A DNA stretch of 43,021 nucleotides. Source: an uncultured Pelagibacteraceae bacterium. Lineage in GTDB: Bacteria > Pseudomonadota > Alphaproteobacteria > Pelagibacterales > Pelagibacteraceae. The stretch is from NCBI GenBank assembly GCA_902590535.1, contig CACIXF010000008.1:1-43021 (forward strand). Reading direction: 5' to 3'. The notes below the pieces were generated by a model, which saw only the letters and a list, made by a program, of their open reading frames with translations, ran no database searches and had not been told where the DNA came from. Position numbers and translations under genes: made by a program. Shown here piece by piece: positions 39,394-43,021 of this stretch (position 1 is its first letter; the number at the start of each line of letters is the position of its first letter).

Positions 39394-39395
39394 GT

Positions 39396-39959
39396 TTATA
39401 ATCTTGAAGCACAGTCTTCAATCCAAGAATAAAGATGTTCAGCAAAAGATCTTCTAACAAACAGATTTAAAATATTTTCATCTTTATGGTGCAGAATTAC
39501 ATCTACATGATTCAAAACAGTCTGAGTTGTTGATCCTTTTTTTTCTTTAAATTCATTAAAATTAAATGGAGATCCTGCTGAAAAGATTTCATAGACATTT
39601 TCACCTTTAAGTTCTAATTGAATAAATTGATCTGTTACATCTATAACAGCACCTAAATTTGTTTTTGAAATACTATTAAATAACATTTCATATAGATCGG
39701 ATTTATTAGTGTCTTTACTTGCCAGCTCATTTGAGATTATCATCCATTCGTCTGGACTAAGCCATATTGCTGTTAATTTATCACTCGTTGTTGAAGTGTT
39801 TGCTTCTGTAGGTAAGATCATATTAAGATTTTTACCAACATTTGTTAAAAATTCTCTTTTTTTACCTCTCAAATTAATTTTTATTACTGGAGAGATTTCC
39901 TTTACAGAAATATTTTCTTGCTTAATTTCATTATTAATAACTGAATTATAGTTAAGCAT
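39396..39959 (-). CDS. soxG: Sarcosine oxidase gamma subunit
   Basis: SoxG is the small non-catalytic subunit of heterotetrameric sarcosine oxidase and resembles part of the GcvT fold. The 187-residue product has VKEISPVIKINLRGKKREFL, LTAIWLSPDEWMII, LGAVIDVTDQFIQLELKG and the C-terminal FVRRSFAEHLYSWIEDCA, typical of the family. Its ATG overlaps the soxA stop by eight bases. The identification rests on both the sequence pattern and the position downstream of soxA. Confidence 0.93.
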   Translation of the reverse strand: MLNYNSVINNEIKQENISVKEISPVIKINLRGKKREFLTNVGKNLNMILPTEANTSTTSDKLTAIWLSPDEWMIISNELASKDTNKSDLYEMLFNSISKTNLGAVIDVTDQFIQLELKGENVYEIFSAGSPFNFNEFKEKKGSTTQTVLNHVDVILHHKDENILNLFVRRSFAEHLYSWIEDCASRL

Positions 39960-42957
39960 TTAACCTCTCATTTTTCTCATCATAAAATACTGGATTCGCA
40001 ACAGTGACATTAATATTTTTATTTTCCATGGGCACAAAAAGTTTTTTTCCCATCATATCTTTTCCACCTCTAACTACTGCTAGGGCTATTGATTTCTTTA
40101 GGTTTGGACTGAAATAACTTGATGTTACATGTCCAAGCATTTCAACCGAACTTTGATTTAACTCAGAAACTATTTGTGCTCCTTCCTCTAAAACAATATT
40201 TGGATCATCAGTTAATAAACCTACTAATTGCTTTCTATCTTCTCTCATTGTATCAGATCTATAAAGAGATCTTTTTCCTATGAAATCGTATTTCTTCTTG
40301 CTTACTATCCAATCCATTTGAAGATCGATAGGAGTCATTGTTCCATCTGTATCTTGACCAACAATGATAAAACCTTTTTCTGCCCTTAATAAGTGCATTG
40401 TCTCAGTTCCATAAGGAGTAATGTTAAAATCTTGACCTGCTTCCATGCATTTTTTCCATAAATCTATTCCATAACTTGCTTGAACATTGATTTCGTAGCT
40501 GTGTTCTCCAGTAAAACTAATTCTCATTATTCTGCATTGAATATTGCCAATTTTCGTTTCTTTGAATGACATGTGCGGAAAGTTTTCATCTGATAAATCT
40601 AAATCAGGAATTATTTTTTTAAGAATTTTTTTACTATTAGGTCCGCATAAACTCGCTGTAGCATAATGATCTGTTACAGAGGTTAAATAAACATCAAGCT
40701 CAGGCCATTCTGTTTGAAGATAGTCTTCAAGTTTACCTAAAACATTTGCTGCTCCACCAGTTGTTGTGGTCATGATGTAATGATTTTCACCTAATCTTGT
40801 TGTAACTCCATCATCATAAACCATACCATCCTCATTTAGCATTAGGCCATATCTACATTTACCTATAGCTAATTTTGACCAAGCATTTGTATAAACTCTA
40901 TTTAAGAATTCAGAAGCATCACTCCCTTGAATATCAATTTTACCAAGAGTAGAGGCATCCAGTATACCAGCACTTTCTCTAGCAGCTTTACTTTCTCTTT
41001 GAACTGCTTGATGCATAGTTTCTCCGTTAATAGGGTAGTACCATGCTCTCTTCCATTGTCCAACATTTTCAAATTCAGCTTTATTTTCAATATGCCAATC
41101 ATTCATTGGCGTCCTTCTAAAAATATCAAAAAACTTTCCTACATTTCGACCTACAATAGTTCCAAATGTTAATGGTGTGTAAGGAGGTCTAAATGTAGTA
41201 GTTCCTAATTCTCCCATTTTAACGCCGGCAGTATCTGCAATTATTCCTAATGCATGCATATTTCCTAGTTTACCTTGATCAGTTCCCATACCGGTAGTCG
41301 TGTATCTTTTAACATGCTCAATTGATCTAAAACCTTCTCTTAATGCTAATTTTATATCTTTAGCCGTTGCATCGTTTTGATAATCTACGAATGGTTTAGT
41401 TTTTCCTAAAGGTTTATCAGAAGGTAGTAACCAAATATTTCTTTTTGAATTTTCTTGATCAATCTCAACTTTAATACTATCTAAATCTGTTTCATTAATA
41501 TTAAGAGTATCTTTAAGTTTTTGATTTAGATTTTTAATGATTTCATCAATTTTAAAATCTCCACCACAAGATCCTACACTTATTTGTTCAGATGTATTCT
41601 GATTTGGTAAGAATACTTTTTTTTCTTCATCAAATTTAAGTTTGCTTCCTGATTGTGTATATAAATGTACAGCAGGTGTCCAGCCACCAGCAACTCCTAA
41701 GCAATCACACGAAATAGAAATTTTATTTCCAGTAACTGAAGTACCATCATTAGATAGTTTCATTATTGAAATACTATTTAGTCTTTTATAACCAGTTGTA
41801 TCAACAATTGAGTGTGACCAGTAAATTTTAATACCTGCTTCTTTTACTTTTTTAACAATTTTACTTTCGGATTGTTCTCTAATATCAATTATTGCTTCAA
41901 CATTGATACCCTTATTGTATAGTGAAATAGCACTTTCATATGCACTATCATTATTAGTAAAAAAGACATTTTTACTACCACACGCAACACCATAAAATTC
42001 ACTGTATTTTTTTATTGCAGATGAAAGCATTATTCCTGGTCTATCATTATTATTAAATATCAAAGGTCTTTCTAATGCACCTGTAGCTAAAACAACTTTC
42101 TTAGCTCTAATTTTAAGTAGTCTTTGTCTGATTTTATTTGTTTTATCTTTTGCCTCTAAATGATCAGTTAGATTTTCTCTAGCCAAAAGATAATTATATT
42201 GATGATAAGCAGCTACACTTGTTCTAGTTTTTATTTCAAGATTTTTAATATTTTTAAGTTCCTCTATTTCTTTTTTTAACCATTCAGAAGGAGTTTTATT
42301 ATCAATTTTGTTAAATTCGTTATTTTCAAAAATAGTTGAGCCACCAAGTCCATTTTTTTCATCAACTAACAACGTTTTAAAATTATTTTTAGCAGCATTT
42401 TTTGCTGCTAATATTCCTGATATACCTGCGCCTATAACCAATACATCACAGTGAATATTTCGGTGGTCATAAATGTCAGGATCACTTGATGTTGGTGATT
42501 TTCCTAAACCGGCCGAGTGTCGTATGAAAAATTCATATTTCTCCCAAAAACTAGCAGGCCACATAAATGTTTTGTAATAAAAACCTGCTGGAAAAAAAGG
42601 GGAGAGAAAATTGTTTATTCCTCCAATATCAAATTCTACACTTGGCCAACAATTTTGACTTGATGCCTCTAAACCTTCGTAAATCTCGACTTCTGTTGCT
42701 CTAACATTGGGTTCTGTTCTGTTGGTACCAGGATTTACTTGAACTATGGCATTTGGTTCTTCGGAACCAGAAGTCATAATTCCTCTTGGTCTATGATATT
42801 TAAAACTTCTTCCAACTAAATGAACATCATTTGCAAGTAATGCTGAAGCTAAAGTATCGCCTTTAAATCCATGGTAAGTTTTACCATTAAATTTAAAGGA
42901 AATTCTATTAGTTTCATCTATGTACTCGCTGGATTTTACTCTTAATTTTTTAGTCAT
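39952..42957 (-). CDS. soxA: Sarcosine oxidase alpha subunit
   Basis: SoxA is the large subunit that oxidatively demethylates sarcosine with SoxB and passes the one-carbon unit to tetrahydrofolate. The domain order is an N-terminal Fer2_4-like domain (FNGKTYHGFKGDTLASALL, KYHRPRGIMTSG) without iron-sulfur cysteines, a dinucleotide-binding domain (CDVLVIGAGISGILAAKNA, GLGG), a SoxA_A3-like middle region (KYTTTGMGTDQGK), and a C-terminal GcvT-like folate-binding domain (GILDASTLGKIDIQG, AEKGFIIVGQDTDGT). The frame reaches 42981, but the ATG at 42957 (MTKKLRVKS) follows the soxD stop by one base, so I choose it; the product is 1001 residues. Confidence 0.96.
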   Translation of the reverse strand: MTKKLRVKSSEYIDETNRISFKFNGKTYHGFKGDTLASALLANDVHLVGRSFKYHRPRGIMTSGSEEPNAIVQVNPGTNRTEPNVRATEVEIYEGLEASSQNCWPSVEFDIGGINNFLSPFFPAGFYYKTFMWPASFWEKYEFFIRHSAGLGKSPTSSDPDIYDHRNIHCDVLVIGAGISGILAAKNAAKNNFKTLLVDEKNGLGGSTIFENNEFNKIDNKTPSEWLKKEIEELKNIKNLEIKTRTSVAAYHQYNYLLARENLTDHLEAKDKTNKIRQRLLKIRAKKVVLATGALERPLIFNNNDRPGIMLSSAIKKYSEFYGVACGSKNVFFTNNDSAYESAISLYNKGINVEAIIDIREQSESKIVKKVKEAGIKIYWSHSIVDTTGYKRLNSISIMKLSNDGTSVTGNKISISCDCLGVAGGWTPAVHLYTQSGSKLKFDEEKKVFLPNQNTSEQISVGSCGGDFKIDEIIKNLNQKLKDTLNINETDLDSIKVEIDQENSKRNIWLLPSDKPLGKTKPFVDYQNDATAKDIKLALREGFRSIEHVKRYTTTGMGTDQGKLGNMHALGIIADTAGVKMGELGTTTFRPPYTPLTFGTIVGRNVGKFFDIFRRTPMNDWHIENKAEFENVGQWKRAWYYPINGETMHQAVQRESKAARESAGILDASTLGKIDIQGSDASEFLNRVYTNAWSKLAIGKCRYGLMLNEDGMVYDDGVTTRLGENHYIMTTTTGGAANVLGKLEDYLQTEWPELDVYLTSVTDHYATASLCGPNSKKILKKIIPDLDLSDENFPHMSFKETKIGNIQCRIMRISFTGEHSYEINVQASYGIDLWKKCMEAGQDFNITPYGTETMHLLRAEKGFIIVGQDTDGTMTPIDLQMDWIVSKKKYDFIGKRSLYRSDTMREDRKQLVGLLTDDPNIVLEEGAQIVSELNQSSVEMLGHVTSSYFSPNLKKSIALAVVRGGKDMMGKKLFVPMENKNINVTVANPVFYDEKNERLNA

Positions 42958-42958
42958 T

Positions 42959-43021
42959 TTATTGAGAAGGTGGTTTTTCACCCATTTTGTAAATTGCTTT
43001 TATTTCATCGTTAGATGTATC
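42959..43021 (-). CDS. soxD: Sarcosine oxidase delta subunit, C-terminal end (cut by window edge)
   Basis: Reading inward from the window edge on the minus strand gives 20 codons and a stop: DTSNDEIKAIYKMGEKPPSQ. This matches the C-terminal end of SoxD, where DT, EI and Y-K-x-G-E are typical. The zinc-binding cysteines and histidine of SoxD would lie upstream, outside the window. It ends one base before the soxA ATG. The order D-A-G and the strand fit a soxBDAG operon, with soxB expected just beyond the edge. Confidence 0.8.
   Translation of the reverse strand, partial: DTSNDEIKAIYKMGEKPPSQ

Noticed and set aside
42958..42981. SoxA starting at the ATG at 42981
   Set aside because: It would lie inside soxD, and the extra eight residues are not typical. 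ATG 42957 follows the soxD stop by one base.

Overview
The window is very AT-rich and almost entirely coding. It looks like a chromosomal fragment of a streamlined marine alphaproteobacterium, most likely the SAR11 clade (Pelagibacterales). That assignment is an inference from five things: low GC with Lys/Ile/Asn-rich proteins, stop-start overlaps at most gene borders, alphaproteobacterial-type RpoB/RpoC and ribosomal proteins, a heterotetrameric sarcosine oxidase locus, and the lack of any mobile element. No tRNA, rRNA, CRISPR array, IS element or phage gene was seen. The longest non-coding stretch is 168 bp (4083-4250).

Layout. (1) Positions 1-703 hold the end of rpoB and the start of rpoC on the minus strand. 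They are joined head-on to the rest of rpoC on the plus strand through an 11-bp shared sequence (693-703). This cannot be a working rpoBC locus and looks like an amplification or assembly chimera at a contig end. (2) Positions 693-20115 hold the rest of rpoC and then the str, S10, spc and alpha ribosomal-protein clusters, all on the plus strand: rpsL, rpsG, fusA, rpsJ through rplO, secY, adk, rpsM, rpsK, rpoA, rplQ. tuf, rpmD and rpmJ are missing from their common places. Plausible promoters lie only before rpsL, where the leader contains two hairpins, and before rpsM. (3) Positions 20126-26037 are a mixed-strand block: an RluC-type pseudouridine synthase, lipB (minus), mgtE, panC (minus), galU and ugd. 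(4) Positions 26039-32685 are a minus-strand run read as ruvX, pyrB, pyrC', plsY, topA, a small secreted Lys-rich protein, and ridA. (5) Positions 32736-39393 are a plus-strand run: gatC, gatA, gatB, an O-methyltransferase, trhO, a MATE transporter and a secreted thermonuclease. (6) Positions 39396-43021 hold soxG, soxA and the end of soxD on the minus strand.

How the genes work together. The first half is the transcription and translation core plus the SecY channel. The ruvX-pyrB-pyrC' segment starts pyrimidine synthesis; PyrC' has lost the metal-binding residues of dihydroorotase and is probably a structural partner of PyrB. The gat run appears to be about decoding: GatCAB makes Gln-tRNA and/or Asn-tRNA. 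It is followed by a metal-dependent O-methyltransferase whose stop overlaps the start of trhO, the tRNA uridine-34 hydroxylase. That pair could make 5-methoxyuridine at the wobble position, as TrhO plus TrmR do in Bacillus. The sox genes oxidise sarcosine to glycine and a one-carbon unit. GalU and Ugd make UDP-glucose and UDP-glucuronate. Four convergent gene borders have overlaps or gaps of 1-2 bp, leaving no room for ordinary terminators.
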